A stretch of 64,000 nt of DNA from Sediminicoccus sp. KRV36 (GTDB taxonomy: Bacteria > Pseudomonadota > Alphaproteobacteria > Acetobacterales > Acetobacteraceae): contig NZ_CP085081.1 of the NCBI RefSeq assembly GCF_023243115.1, forward strand, positions 3,989,001-4,053,000, written 5' to 3'. Under the pieces are notes generated by a model. That model was given only the letters and a program-made list of their open reading frames with translations, made no database searches and had not been told where the DNA came from. A program made the translations under genes and the position numbers. Within the stretch, counting starts at the first letter, position 1, and each line of letters begins with the position of its first letter. Below are positions 33,078 to 41,779 of this stretch, one piece after another.

Positions 33078-33974
33078 ATGACCGCCCCCAACCGGACCTT
33101 CCTCTTTGCCCCTGGCGACCATGCGCGCCGCACCGAAAAGGTTCTGACCGCCGGCGCCGATGCCTGCATCCTCGACCTTGAGGATGCCGTGGCGATCTCG
33201 GCCAAGGTGGCCGCCCGCGCGCTGGTGAACGCGGCGCTGGAGCGCCCGCGCAGTTGCCGCGGCTTCGTGCGTGTGAACGCCTTCGACACGGAATTCTGCC
33301 TGGGCGACATCCAGGCCGTGATCGGCCCGCGACTGGACGGCATGGTGCTGCCCAAGCTCGAGGACCCGGCGCAGCTCATCGCGGTGGATTGGCTGATCAG
33401 CGGCCTGGAGCGCGAGCGCGGCCTGCCCCATCGCGGTATCGAGATCATGCCCATCATCGAGACGGCGCGCGGCATGGCCGGGCTTGGGGCCCTCACCGCC
33501 TGCGCGGCCGGGCTGGGCGGGCGCGTCAGGCGGCTGAGCTTCGGCGCGGGGGATTACACGCTGGATCTGGGCATCAGCTGGGGCCTGGCCGAAACGGAGC
33601 TGGAGGGCGCGCGCGAGAAAATGGTGCTGCACAGCCGCGCCGCCGGGCTGGAGGCGCCGATTGATACGGTCTGGATCGAACTGCGGGAGATGAACGCCTT
33701 CACCGCCTCCTGCGCACGGGGCGTGGCGCTGGGCTTCCAGGGGAAGCTCTGCATTCATCCGGACCAAATCGCCATCGCCAATGCCGCCTTCTCCCCGCCG
33801 GAGGCCGAGGTCGCCCGCGCCCGCCGCATCATCGCGGCCTTCGCGGAGGCCGAGGCCCAGGGCCTGGCTTCCATCCAGGTGGAGGGGCGCTTCGTGGACT
33901 ACCCCATCGTGGATCGCGCGCAGCGCATCGTGGCGCTGGCCGAACGGATCGCCGCCGCGTCACCGGGCGGCTGA
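33078..33974 (+). CDS. HpcH/HpaI-family CoA-ester lyase (CitE-like)
   Basis: A 298-residue TIM-barrel protein similar to citrate lyase beta and malyl-CoA/citramalyl-CoA lyases. Seen: RTFLFAPGDHARRTEKVLT, CILDLEDAV (metal-site DLED), VRVNAFDTEF, DGMVLPKLEDP, IEIMPIIETARG (metal-binding Glu) and GKLCIHPDQI. No CitD/CitF partner genes are near, so a stand-alone lyase or thioesterase is more likely than citrate lyase. It is divergent from the MmgE/PrpD operon and probably belongs to the same pathway. Confidence 0.88.
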   Translation: MTAPNRTFLFAPGDHARRTEKVLTAGADACILDLEDAVAISAKVAARALVNAALERPRSCRGFVRVNAFDTEFCLGDIQAVIGPRLDGMVLPKLEDPAQLIAVDWLISGLERERGLPHRGIEIMPIIETARGMAGLGALTACAAGLGGRVRRLSFGAGDYTLDLGISWGLAETELEGAREKMVLHSRAAGLEAPIDTVWIELREMNAFTASCARGVALGFQGKLCIHPDQIAIANAAFSPPEAEVARARRIIAAFAEAEAQGLASIQVEGRFVDYPIVDRAQRIVALAERIAAASPGG

Positions 33975-33997
33975 TCCGGGCCCTTGCCGACCGATCC

Positions 33998-34954
33998 CTA
34001 ATCCGGCCGGATTCCCGCCCGGCCAAGCACGCCCGCCATGCGCGGAATTTCGCGCTCGATCAGCGCGCGGAATTCCTCGGGCGTGCTGCCGACGACATCG
34101 ACGCCGAGCTCCGCGAGGCGCCCGCGCAGCTCCGGCTCGGCCAGCGCCGCCACGACATCGCGATGGATGCGGGCCACATTCGCCGCCGGCATCGAGGCAG
34201 GCGCCAGCACGCCCAGCCAGGCCACCGCGTCAAAGCCGGGATAGCCCTGCTCGGCCACGGTCGGCAGGTCGGGCAGCGCCGCCATGCGCGCAGGCGCCGA
34301 GACCGCCAGGGCGCGCCAGGCATTGTCGCGCAGGCGCGGCAGCGCCACCACGCCGCTCTGGAAGGACATGGTGACGCGGCCGGTCAGCACGTCCTGGATT
34401 TGCGAGGCGGCGTCGTTATAGGCCACGCCGGTCAGCTCCACGCCCGCCATCTGCGCCAGCATCTCGCCGCCGATATGCTGCGAGGTGCCGTTGCCGGCAT
34501 GGCCAAAGGTCACGCTGCCCGGGCGCGCACGAGCGATGGCCACCAGCTCGGCCAGGTTCCGGGCGGGGAAGCTGTTCGAGACGACCAGGATATTGGTGGT
34601 GCGCCCCAGCAGGCTGACAGGCAGCAGATCGCGCCGCGGGTCATAGGGCGGGCGCGGCGCCATGCTGACGCGCACGACGATGGCCGCATCGGCCGAAAGC
34701 AGGATGGTGTGCCCATCTGTCGCCCGCACCGCGCGCTCCACCCCGATGATGCCCGCCGAGCCCGGGACATTGGTCACAACGACAGGTTGGCCCCAGGCCG
34801 CCTGGAGCTTCGGCGCCAGCAGGCGCGCGGCGATATCCACCGAAGTGCCCGGACCGAACGGCGCGATGATGGTGACGGGCCGGTCCGGCCAGGCATGGGC
34901 GGCAGGCGCCAGGGCCATCAGGCCCAGGCAGGCGGCGAGCAGAAGGCGACGCAT
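33998..34954 (-). CDS. Orphan Bug/TctC-family periplasmic binding protein
   Basis: A 318-residue TTT-type binding protein. Start 34954 has GGGAG five bases upstream; an ATG four codons earlier is less well placed. Signal peptide MRRLLLAACLGLMALAPAAHAW, then PDRPVTIIAPFGPGTSVDIAA and VTNVPGSAGIIGVERA. It lies 84 bases downstream of the GntR regulator gene on the same strand. No permease genes are adjacent. Confidence 0.9.
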   Translation of the reverse strand: MRRLLLAACLGLMALAPAAHAWPDRPVTIIAPFGPGTSVDIAARLLAPKLQAAWGQPVVVTNVPGSAGIIGVERAVRATDGHTILLSADAAIVVRVSMAPRPPYDPRRDLLPVSLLGRTTNILVVSNSFPARNLAELVAIARARPGSVTFGHAGNGTSQHIGGEMLAQMAGVELTGVAYNDAASQIQDVLTGRVTMSFQSGVVALPRLRDNAWRALAVSAPARMAALPDLPTVAEQGYPGFDAVAWLGVLAPASMPAANVARIHRDVVAALAEPELRGRLAELGVDVVGSTPEEFRALIEREIPRMAGVLGRAGIRPD

Positions 34955-35038
34955 GAATTCTCCCATCCACGGCGCTGCCTTGATGGCGCGCCTTGCCGGG
35001 AGCCTAGAGGGGCGGCGCCGGGCAATGGAAGCGCTGTC

Positions 35039-35785
35039 TCACACCTCGCGCTTGATCATGGCCCGGTAGGTGAAACGCGGCGCCGGGTGGCAGCCCTCCG
35101 AAACCTCGAAGACGCGCCCATTCTGGTCGAAATAGCGCCGGCGGATCATCAGCGCGGCGGCGCCTGGATCCACCTCCAGCAGGGCGGCCTGCGCCTGGGG
35201 CACGCCACCGGCCGAGAGGTCCACCTCGACCGAGGAGAGTTGCACCCCGAAGCGCCGCTCGATCAACGCATAGAGCGAGCCGGGCTGCTGGCCGATCTCC
35301 TCGATCACGGCCGCGTATTCGGTCGGGATGTGCACGATGACGAAACAGATCGGCGCCGTGGTCAGGCGGACGCGGCGGATGCCCTCGATGCGCAGCCAGG
35401 CTTCGCCCTCCGGCACGCCGGGCACCTCGCTCGCCGGCACTTCGCGGGCGCGCAGGACGGTGAGGCGGGTTTCCTCCGGATATTGCAGCAGCCCGCCCAT
35501 GCTGGTCAGGTCCTGCACGAAGCGGCCCCGATTCTCATGCGCGATGACGGTGGTGCCGCTGCCCTGGCGGCGGGCGACAAGCCCGGCCTCCTCCACCAAG
35601 CGCAACGCTTCCCGGACGGTATGGCGTGAGGCGGAATAGAGGGCGCACAGCTCCGTCTCGGTCGGCAGCATGGTGCCGATGGCGTGCTGGCCGCCACGAA
35701 TCTGCGCCAGCAGGTCATCACTGATCTGGCGATAGCGGGGCCGCGGATCTGCGGCGGAATTGGCGATGTCGCGCCTGCTGGTCAC
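35039..35785 (-). CDS. GntR-family (HutC-type) transcriptional regulator
   Basis: A 248-residue regulator. The N-terminal winged helix carries RYRQISDDLLAQI and TELCALYSASRHTVREALRLVEEAGL. The C-terminal UTRA effector domain carries TRLTVLRAREVPASEV and YALIERRFGVQLSSVEVDLSA, which assigns it to the HutC subfamily. The start is GTG with GGAGG upstream. It sits between the isochorismatase-like gene (28 bases upstream) and a Bug gene, so it may respond to the compound those proteins handle. Confidence 0.9.
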   Translation of the reverse strand: MTSRRDIANSAADPRPRYRQISDDLLAQIRGGQHAIGTMLPTETELCALYSASRHTVREALRLVEEAGLVARRQGSGTTVIAHENRGRFVQDLTSMGGLLQYPEETRLTVLRAREVPASEVPGVPEGEAWLRIEGIRRVRLTTAPICFVIVHIPTEYAAVIEEIGQQPGSLYALIERRFGVQLSSVEVDLSAGGVPQAQAALLEVDPGAAALMIRRRYFDQNGRVFEVSEGCHPAPRFTYRAMIKREV

Positions 35786-35813
35786 GGGGCCTCCGGGGTT
35801 GATGGGGTGCGTG

Positions 35814-36359
35814 TTAGCCGGCCTCCTTCACCAACGCCAGAAGAGAACGCCAGCGCGGATCCGTCGCGTCCTCGGCCCATTCGAAGCCGGCCATCTCGGT
35901 GGTGATGATTTCGGCCCCGGCACGGGCGAGCCTCGCCAAGGCGGCTTCCCGGCTGGTGGCGGTGCGCGAGCCCATGGCATCGCGCACCGCCCAGACCCGC
36001 CGGCCGAGGCCGAGCAGGCCCAGCGCCGTCTGCATCACGCAGACATGCGCCTCATAACCGCAGATCACGATGTCGCTGCGCTCGCGCGGCAGGGCTTCAC
36101 GGAAGGCCGCGGTGCGGCAGGCATCGAAGCTGGTCTTGTGGAAGGTGTTTTCACTGAAGGCGGCCAATTCGGGCAGCAAGGGGCCGATGCGGTCGGGGCA
36201 ATGTTCGGTGGCCCAGACGGGGACATCGAAAAGCCGGGCCAACTGGGTGAGGCGCAGCGCCTCACGCAGCACGGCCGGGCCATCCGCGATGGCGGGGTGC
36301 AGCCGGCCCTGGAGGTCCACGAGCAGAAGCAGGGAGGTGCGGCGGTTCAATGTGGTCAT
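35814..36359 (-). CDS. Isochorismatase-family cysteine hydrolase
   Basis: A 181-residue cysteine hydrolase of the isochorismatase/YcaC type. The catalytic triad is visible: Asp in LLLVDLQGRL, Lys in FHKTSFDAC and Cys in YEAHVCVMQTALGLL, the last with the usual cis-peptide context. Family substrates include amides (nicotinamide, N-carbamoylsarcosine) and isochorismate; sequence does not decide. The start overlaps the TetR gene stop (ATGA, 36356-36359). Confidence 0.88.
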   Translation of the reverse strand: MTTLNRRTSLLLLVDLQGRLHPAIADGPAVLREALRLTQLARLFDVPVWATEHCPDRIGPLLPELAAFSENTFHKTSFDACRTAAFREALPRERSDIVICGYEAHVCVMQTALGLLGLGRRVWAVRDAMGSRTATSREAALARLARAGAEIITTEMAGFEWAEDATDPRWRSLLALVKEAG

Positions 36360-36922
36360 GGCATGCGCTCCAGCAGGCGTTCCATCAGCCCACGTGCGGG
36401 CAGGCCAAACAAGCGTAATCGTCGGGTCTCCGACAGCACCAGCAGCCCGACCGCCTGGGCGAAGATCTCCGCCACCAGCGCATCCGGCTCGGCCGAGGCC
36501 AGTGCCGCGGCGGCGCGGATCGGCGCCAATGCGTCCAGCAGCAGGGCGTTGAGCGCCGGATCAATCCCCTCCCCCAGGCCGCGCGGCGCCGGGCCACCAG
36601 GGCCGAGGTAGAGGCCCAGTGCCAGCTCCTGCGGCCGCGCCGCGTAGAAGTCGAACAGCGCCATCGCGCCATCCCGCAACGCCGCCGGGCCGATGGCGGC
36701 GGCGCGGATCGCGGTGCCGAGTTCGCCGAGCGAGGTCCGCAGCAATTCGGCGTAGATCGCCTCCCGACTGTCGAAATGAAAGTAGAGCGCGGCCGGGGTA
36801 TAGCCGGCGCGGGCGGCGATGGCGCGCAGGCTGGCACCATTCAGCCCAGCTTCGGCAAAGACCTCCCGCGCCGCATCCAGGATGCGCTGCCGGCCCAGTT
36901 CCCGTTTCGTGGAGACGCTCAT
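36356..36922 (-). CDS. TetR-family transcriptional regulator
   Basis: A 188-residue repressor-type protein. The N-terminal helix-turn-helix reads RQRILDAAREVFAEAGLNGASLRAIAARAGYTPAALYFHF (seen over residues 11-50). The C-terminal ligand domain is alanine- and leucine-rich. It is divergent from the HpaB-family gene with 58 bases between starts, and upstream of and overlapping the hydrolase gene; by position it probably controls both. Confidence 0.9.
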   Translation of the reverse strand: MSVSTKRELGRQRILDAAREVFAEAGLNGASLRAIAARAGYTPAALYFHFDSREAIYAELLRTSLGELGTAIRAAAIGPAALRDGAMALFDFYAARPQELALGLYLGPGGPAPRGLGEGIDPALNALLLDALAPIRAAAALASAEPDALVAEIFAQAVGLLVLSETRRLRLFGLPARGLMERLLERMP

Positions 36923-36980
36923 TGACGGAGATAATTAAACAGCGTTAGATTATGTGCAAGCCGTCCAGGAACACGCCGCC
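36923..36980. promoter_or_regulatory. Short divergent promoter region, TetR versus HpaB-family gene
   Basis: Only 58 bases separate the two starts. It includes the AT-rich string GATAATTAAACAGCGTTAGATTATG (36929-36954), the likely site of overlapping promoters and a TetR operator. I see no perfect palindrome. Confidence 0.5.
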
Positions 36981-38510
36981 ATGCTGATTTCCGCCGAAGC
37001 CTATCGGGACTCGCTCCGCAGCCTTTCACCGCGCGTCTTCGTGAATGGCCAGCAGGTGAAAAGCGTGGCGGATGAGCCATTGCTGGCACCAGGCATCAAC
37101 GCCCTCGGCGTCACCTATGATTTCGCCCTGCGGGACGAGTATCAGGGCCTGATGGTGGCCACGCAAAAACCCTCGGGCCGCGTCACCAACCGCATGCTGC
37201 ATGTGAATGACAGCACGGATGACCTGCTGACCAAGCTCGAAGCCGTGCGCCTGCTCTGCCGGGAATCCGGCTGCGCCCAGCGCTACCTCGCGCATGATGC
37301 GCTGAACGCGCTGCACCAGGGCACGAAGCGCGCGGATGACGTGCATGGCGGGGAGCGCCACGCCCGCTTCCTGAACTACCTCGATGATGTGCAGGCGCGC
37401 GATCTCTCGCTCGGCATCGCCATGACGGATGCCAAGGGCGATCGCTCCAAGCGCCCCGGCCAGCAGGCGAACCGCGACGTGCATGTGCACATCAAGGAGC
37501 GCCGGGCAGATGGAATCATCATCCGCGGCACCAAGGCCATCGTCACCGGCGCGCCCTATATGCACGAATTCCTCGTCATGCCCTGCCGCACGATGACGGA
37601 GGAGGATGCGGATTTCGCCGTCTGCTGCGCCGTGCCGGTGGATGCCGAGGGCATCACCATCGTCGCTCGCCCCGCCGGCCGCCCAGGTGAGGCCGCCGCC
37701 CGCTTCAGCGGCAGATACGGCCAATCCACCGGCGTGGTCATGTTCGAGGATGTCTTCGTCCCGTGGGAGCGCGTCTTCTTCGCGGGTGAAGTGGCCGAGG
37801 CGGGCTTCATGACCACCAGCTACGCAACCCATCACCGCCATTCCTGCATCGCTGCCCGCGCCGGCTTCGGTGACCTGCTGATCGGCGCCGGCGCCTTGAT
37901 GATCGAGGCCAATGGCCTGGACACCGACCGCCACGCCCATGTGCGTGACGCGATGGTGGACCTGATCAAGATCGTGGAAGGATTTTTCGCCTGCGGTGTC
38001 GCCGCCAGCGTCTATGGCACGCGCGATCCGTCAGGCGCCGTGATGCCGGAGACGGTGTTCAGCAATATCGGCAAGCTGCTGCTGGCGACGCAGATCTACG
38101 ACATGCATCGCCTGGCGCATTACGTCTCGGGCGGGCTGATCGTGGCCCTGCCCGGCCCGGATGAGGACCACAACCCCGAAACCGCCGCATCACTGGCCGC
38201 CGTGCTGGCCGGCCGCGCCGATATCCCGGCCGAGAAGCGCCTGGATGTGGCGCGCTTCATGGAGGATCTGACGGCCTCCAACCAGGGCGGCTGGTACTCC
38301 GTCATCTCGCTGCATGGCGGCGGCAGCCCCGAGGCGATGAAGCGGGAGATCTGGCGCAACTACCCGACCGAGGAGCGCAGCGCGCTGGTAGAACGCCTGC
38401 TGGATCGCGGCATCCTGGACGAGGGCCGGCGCACCTCCAGCCAGCCTGGCCGCTGCTGCGACACCGGCTGCGCGCCGCCTGCCCTGCCGGCGCGCAACGC
38501 GGCGGAGTGA
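36981..38510 (+). CDS. HpaB-family flavoprotein (4-hydroxyphenylacetate 3-hydroxylase / 4-hydroxybutyryl-CoA dehydratase superfamily)
   Basis: A 509-residue FAD-binding acyl-CoA dehydrogenase-fold protein. Seen: LMVATQKPSGRVTN, the catalytic-region block GTKAIVTGAPYMHEFLVMP, and HHRHSCIAARAGFGDLLIGAGAL. Aligned by eye with 4-hydroxybutyryl-CoA dehydratase, two of the four cluster ligands are kept (Cys98, His285) and two are replaced (Tyr102, Ala292), so a standard 4Fe-4S site is unlikely. The C-terminus carries CCDTGC. Oxygenase, isomerase and dehydratase roles all remain possible. The start at 36981 is chosen for conserved MLISAEAYRDSL; the frame is open nine codons further up. No HpaC-type reductase is adjacent. 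Confidence 0.85.
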   Translation: MLISAEAYRDSLRSLSPRVFVNGQQVKSVADEPLLAPGINALGVTYDFALRDEYQGLMVATQKPSGRVTNRMLHVNDSTDDLLTKLEAVRLLCRESGCAQRYLAHDALNALHQGTKRADDVHGGERHARFLNYLDDVQARDLSLGIAMTDAKGDRSKRPGQQANRDVHVHIKERRADGIIIRGTKAIVTGAPYMHEFLVMPCRTMTEEDADFAVCCAVPVDAEGITIVARPAGRPGEAAARFSGRYGQSTGVVMFEDVFVPWERVFFAGEVAEAGFMTTSYATHHRHSCIAARAGFGDLLIGAGALMIEANGLDTDRHAHVRDAMVDLIKIVEGFFACGVAASVYGTRDPSGAVMPETVFSNIGKLLLATQIYDMHRLAHYVSGGLIVALPGPDEDHNPETAASLAAVLAGRADIPAEKRLDVARFMEDLTASNQGGWYSVISLHGGGSPEAMKREIWRNYPTEERSALVERLLDRGILDEGRRTSSQPGRCCDTGCAPPALPARNAAE

Positions 38511-38579
38511 CGCGTTAACCGCGGCTTCACCCGGCCCGGCCTAGATCGGCCAATTCCGATCCTTGAGGCCGCGCCGAAC

Positions 38580-39191
38580 ATGCCGACTGACCTTGACCCC
38601 GCCCTCACCCACGCGCTGCGCGATGCCGTCCGCGCCGAGTTCCAGCCGCTCTTCACCGATCTTAACCGCTTCGTGGATCGCCGCATCGCCGAACTCAGCG
38701 CCGAGTTGCATGCGAGCGTGCAGCTCGCCGATATGAGCGAGGAGAAGCTCTCTCGGGAATTGGCGCTGGTGCATGAACGCATCGCAGGGCTGGTGGCGCT
38801 GCCCGCCGAGGCCAGCCGCAACAGCGGCGTGGAGCTGGAGGCGGTGGTGATGGCCACCGAATCCGCCGCCAACATTATCCTCGAAGCCGCCGAGGCCATT
38901 CAGGACTGGATCATGACCGGCCAGCGCGACACCGCCGGGATCGAGAACCTTGCCACGAAGGTGAATGCCATCTTTGAGGCCTGCAGCTTCCAGGACGTCA
39001 CCGGCCAGCGCATCCGCCGCGCCATCCAGCATCTGCAGCAGGTGGAAACCATGCTGGAGCGCTTCGTGCCGGGCCTCGCCCGCGCGCCGGACAGCAAGGT
39101 CGTGGTGCGCACGCAGATGCGGACCGTGGCCGCGGCACCCAGTGCAGCCGATCTCGCGCAGGCGGAGATCGACGCGCTGCTCAACGCCTAG
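38580..39191 (+). CDS. CheZ-like protein phosphatase
   Basis: A 203-residue mostly helical protein. Seen: the CheZ core motif SFQDVTGQRIRRAI, whose Gln inserts into the active site of phospho-CheY in known CheZ, and a C-terminal tail QAEIDALLNA resembling the CheY-binding peptide. No chemotaxis or flagellar genes are in the window, so its partner CheY is elsewhere. It converges with the polyamine transporter operon and overlaps its last gene by 11 bases on the opposite strand. Confidence 0.8.
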   Translation: MPTDLDPALTHALRDAVRAEFQPLFTDLNRFVDRRIAELSAELHASVQLADMSEEKLSRELALVHERIAGLVALPAEASRNSGVELEAVVMATESAANIILEAAEAIQDWIMTGQRDTAGIENLATKVNAIFEACSFQDVTGQRIRRAIQHLQQVETMLERFVPGLARAPDSKVVVRTQMRTVAAAPSAADLAQAEIDALLNA

Positions 39192-39960
39192 GATCGGGCC
39201 TGAGCGCCCAGCCCAGCAGGCCCAACCCGCCGGCCAGGCCGAGCATGACAACGGCCAGCGCATTGGCCTCCGGCGTCATTCCCAGGCGCAATTGCGAAAA
39301 CAGATAGACCGGCAGCGTGGTGGCGCCAGGCCCGGAGACGAAGCTCGCCAGGACCACATCATCCAGCGAGAGGGTGAAGGCAAGAAGCCAGCCGGCCACC
39401 AGACTGGGCGCGATCAAGGGCAGGGTGATGGTGCGGAACACCACGAATGGCCCCGCCCCCAGATCCGCCGCCGCTTCCTCCAGCGCGGGGTCGAGCCCCA
39501 CCAGCCGCGCCTGCACCAGCACCGCCACATAGGCCATGCCAAGCCCGGCATGGGCGAGCCAGACCGTCACCGCGCCGCGCTGCGCGGGCCAGCCGGTCAA
39601 CGCCTGCAGGCCCACAAAGAGCAGCAGCAAGGCGAGGCCCATCACCACCTCGGGCAGCACCAGCGGCGCGCCGGCCAGGACGCCAAAGAGCGGCCGCCCG
39701 GCGAAACGCTTGTGCCGCGCCAGCACCCAGCCGAGCGTTAAGCCCAGCAGCGTGGCGAGGCTGGCCGCCGCGGCGCCGATGCGCAGCGAAAGCCAGGCGG
39801 CCTCCAGCAGCCGCTCATTCGCCGCAAGCGCCGCGAACCAGCGCAGCGAGAACCCGCCCCACTCGAAGGGCACGCGACTGCCGGAGAAGGCATAGGCCGC
39901 CATGAGCGCGATGGGGGCCCATAGAAACACCACGCCAAAGGCCAGGATCACGCGCCTCAT
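39181..39960 (-). CDS. Polyamine-type ABC permease (PotI/PotC type)
   Basis: A 259-residue six-span permease. Seen: LAFGVVFLWAPIALMAAYAFSG as first span and the EAA loop EEAAADLGAGPFVVFRTITLPL. It is the last gene of a four-gene operon; the start overlaps the preceding permease stop (ATGA, 39957-39960). Confidence 0.92.
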   Translation of the reverse strand: MRRVILAFGVVFLWAPIALMAAYAFSGSRVPFEWGGFSLRWFAALAANERLLEAAWLSLRIGAAAASLATLLGLTLGWVLARHKRFAGRPLFGVLAGAPLVLPEVVMGLALLLLFVGLQALTGWPAQRGAVTVWLAHAGLGMAYVAVLVQARLVGLDPALEEAAADLGAGPFVVFRTITLPLIAPSLVAGWLLAFTLSLDDVVLASFVSGPGATTLPVYLFSQLRLGMTPEANALAVVMLGLAGGLGLLGWALRPDPRR

Positions 39961-40793
39961 CGCGCCACCGAAAAGCGCTGATACAGGGCGATGGGAAGCA
40001 GCAGCAGCGCCAGGAGTGCCGTGGCCAGCGCCGCTGCGGCCGGCCAGTCGCGCGTCTGGAAGAACTCGCCCCAGATGGCGCGGCCGATCAGGACGGAGTC
40101 TGGCGCGCCGAGCACCTCGGGGATGACCACCTCGCCCGCCGCGGGGATGAACACCAGCAGGAAAGCCGCCGCCGCCGCAGGGGCGGCAAGCGGCAGGGTG
40201 ATGGTGGCGAACACCATCCAGCGCCCGGCGCCAAGATCGGCCGCAGCCTCCTCCAACCGCAGGTCGCGACGTGCCAGCGTCGCCGTCAGCGGCAGCACGG
40301 CGAAGGGCAGATAGCCATGCACCATGCCCAGCAGCATGGCACCCTCGCTGTAGAGCAGCGGCATGGGCTCGCTGATCAACCCCGCCTGGATCAGCACGGC
40401 ATTGATCCAGCCCCCATCACGCAGCAAGCCCACCCAGGCCGCCAGGCGCAGCACGAAGCCGGACCAGAAGGGCAGCAGCACCAAGGCCAGCAGCGGTGCC
40501 TGCCAGCGTGGCGCGGCGGAGGCGATGCCGAGCGCCATGCCAAAGCCCAGCACCAAGCAAAGCCCGGCCGTGATGGCCGCCAGCCGCAGCGAACGCAGCG
40601 CGGCGTCGAGGTAATAGGTATCAGCGAAGAGCAGCCCCCAGGCATCGAAGCTGCCCTGCCATCCGGAGGCGCCGATCGGCGGGAGCACCGGCGGCACGCC
40701 GGGTGCCGAAGTGCCAAAGCCCATGCACAGCACGATCACCAGCGGCGCGGCCACCAGCAACAGCAGCGCGGCCCAGGCACCGGCGCGGATCAT
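39957..40793 (-). CDS. Polyamine-type ABC permease (PotH/PotB type)
   Basis: A 278-residue permease. Seen: AALLLLVAAPLVIVLCMGF at the N-terminus, LVLLPFWSGFVLRLAAWVGLL in the middle, and EEAAADLGAGRWMVFATITLPL as EAA loop. ATGA overlaps link it to the ATPase gene before (40790-40793) and the second permease after. Confidence 0.92.
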   Translation of the reverse strand: MIRAGAWAALLLLVAAPLVIVLCMGFGTSAPGVPPVLPPIGASGWQGSFDAWGLLFADTYYLDAALRSLRLAAITAGLCLVLGFGMALGIASAAPRWQAPLLALVLLPFWSGFVLRLAAWVGLLRDGGWINAVLIQAGLISEPMPLLYSEGAMLLGMVHGYLPFAVLPLTATLARRDLRLEEAAADLGAGRWMVFATITLPLAAPAAAAAFLLVFIPAAGEVVIPEVLGAPDSVLIGRAIWGEFFQTRDWPAAAALATALLALLLLPIALYQRFSVAR

Positions 40794-41779
40794 GCCGAAA
40801 GCGGGGCCAGCGCGGCCGCATCCCAGGCGAGGAACACCGCGGCTCCCGCTTCGGGCAGCCGGGCGCCACCAGGCAGAACCAGACGCAGCACCTCGCCCTC
40901 GGCTTCGGCCAGAACCAGCGCATCGCCGCCACGGAAGGCGATGTCCCTCACCACCGCGGGCGTCCCGTTGGCCTGGGGCAGGGCATCCACGAGGCGAATG
41001 CGCTCCGGCCGCAAGGCGTAGGCGGGTGCCGCCTGCTCGGCGTGCAAGGCAAAGCGCCCGGCCTCCAGCACATTCGCCGCCCCCAGGAAGCGCGCCACGG
41101 CGCGGGTGGCCGGGCGCTCATAGAGGTCGCGCGGCGTGGCCACCTGGGCGATGCGTCCCTGATCCAGCACCGCCACGCGATCCGCGAGCGACAGGGCCTC
41201 CGCCTGGTCATGCGTCACCATGACGAAGCTGGCGCCCAGGCGCCGTTGCAGCGCGCGCAACTCCAGCCCCGTGCGCTCCCGCAGCCCGGAATCTAGGGCC
41301 GCCAGAGGTTCATCCAGCAGCACCAGCGGCGGCCGGCGGGCCAGAGCGCGGGCCAGCGCCACGCGCTGCTGCTGGCCACCGGAAAGCTGGTGCGGCCGCC
41401 GTGCCTCAAGCCCCTCCAGGCCCAGCAGCGCCACCAGCTCCGCCACCCGCGGCCCCGGGTCGCGCTCACCCGCGCGGCGCAGGCCATAGGCGATGTTGTC
41501 GCGCAGGTTCATATGCGGAAACAGCGCATAGGACTGGAACATCATGGCCACCGCACGGCTTGGCGGCGGCAGCGGGGTGATGTCCTGGCCTTGCAGCATG
41601 ACCCGCCCGGCATCCGGCCGCTCAAATCCTGCGATCACCCGCAACAGCGTGGATTTGCCGGAGCCCGAGCCGCCCAGCAGCGCGAAAAACTCCCCCGCGC
41701 CGATCTCCAGCGACAGGCCGTCCAGCGCCAGCGCCGCACCAAAGCGCTTGGTGACGCCCTCGATGCGGAGCAGCGTCAC
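40790..41779 (-). CDS. Polyamine-type ABC ATP-binding protein (PotG/PotA type)
   Basis: A 329-residue ATPase. Seen: Walker [14 protein letters not shown]-loop [12 protein letters not shown], signature [15 protein letters not shown], Walker [13 protein letters not shown], switch [11 protein letters not shown], and a C-terminal TOBE-like domain with [13 protein letters not shown] overlaps on both sides. Confidence 0.94.
   Translation of the reverse strand: MTLLRIEGVTKRFGAALALDGLSLEIGAGEFFALLGGSGSGKSTLLRVIAGFERPDAGRVMLQGQDITPLPPPSRAVAMMFQSYALFPHMNLRDNIAYGLRRAGERDPGPRVAELVALLGLEGLEARRPHQLSGGQQQRVALARALARRPPLVLLDEPLAALDSGLRERTGLELRALQRRLGASFVMVTHDQAEALSLADRVAVLDQGRIAQVATPRDLYERPATRAVARFLGAANVLEAGRFALHAEQAAPAYALRPERIRLVDALPQANGTPAVVRDIAFRGGDALVLAEAEGEVLRLVLPGGARLPEAGAAVFLAWDAAALAPLSA

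Noticed and set aside
34000-34013. Perfect palindrome AATCCGGCCGGATT as an operator or terminator
   Set aside because: It spans the last codons of the Bug gene, is short and has no loop or partner site.
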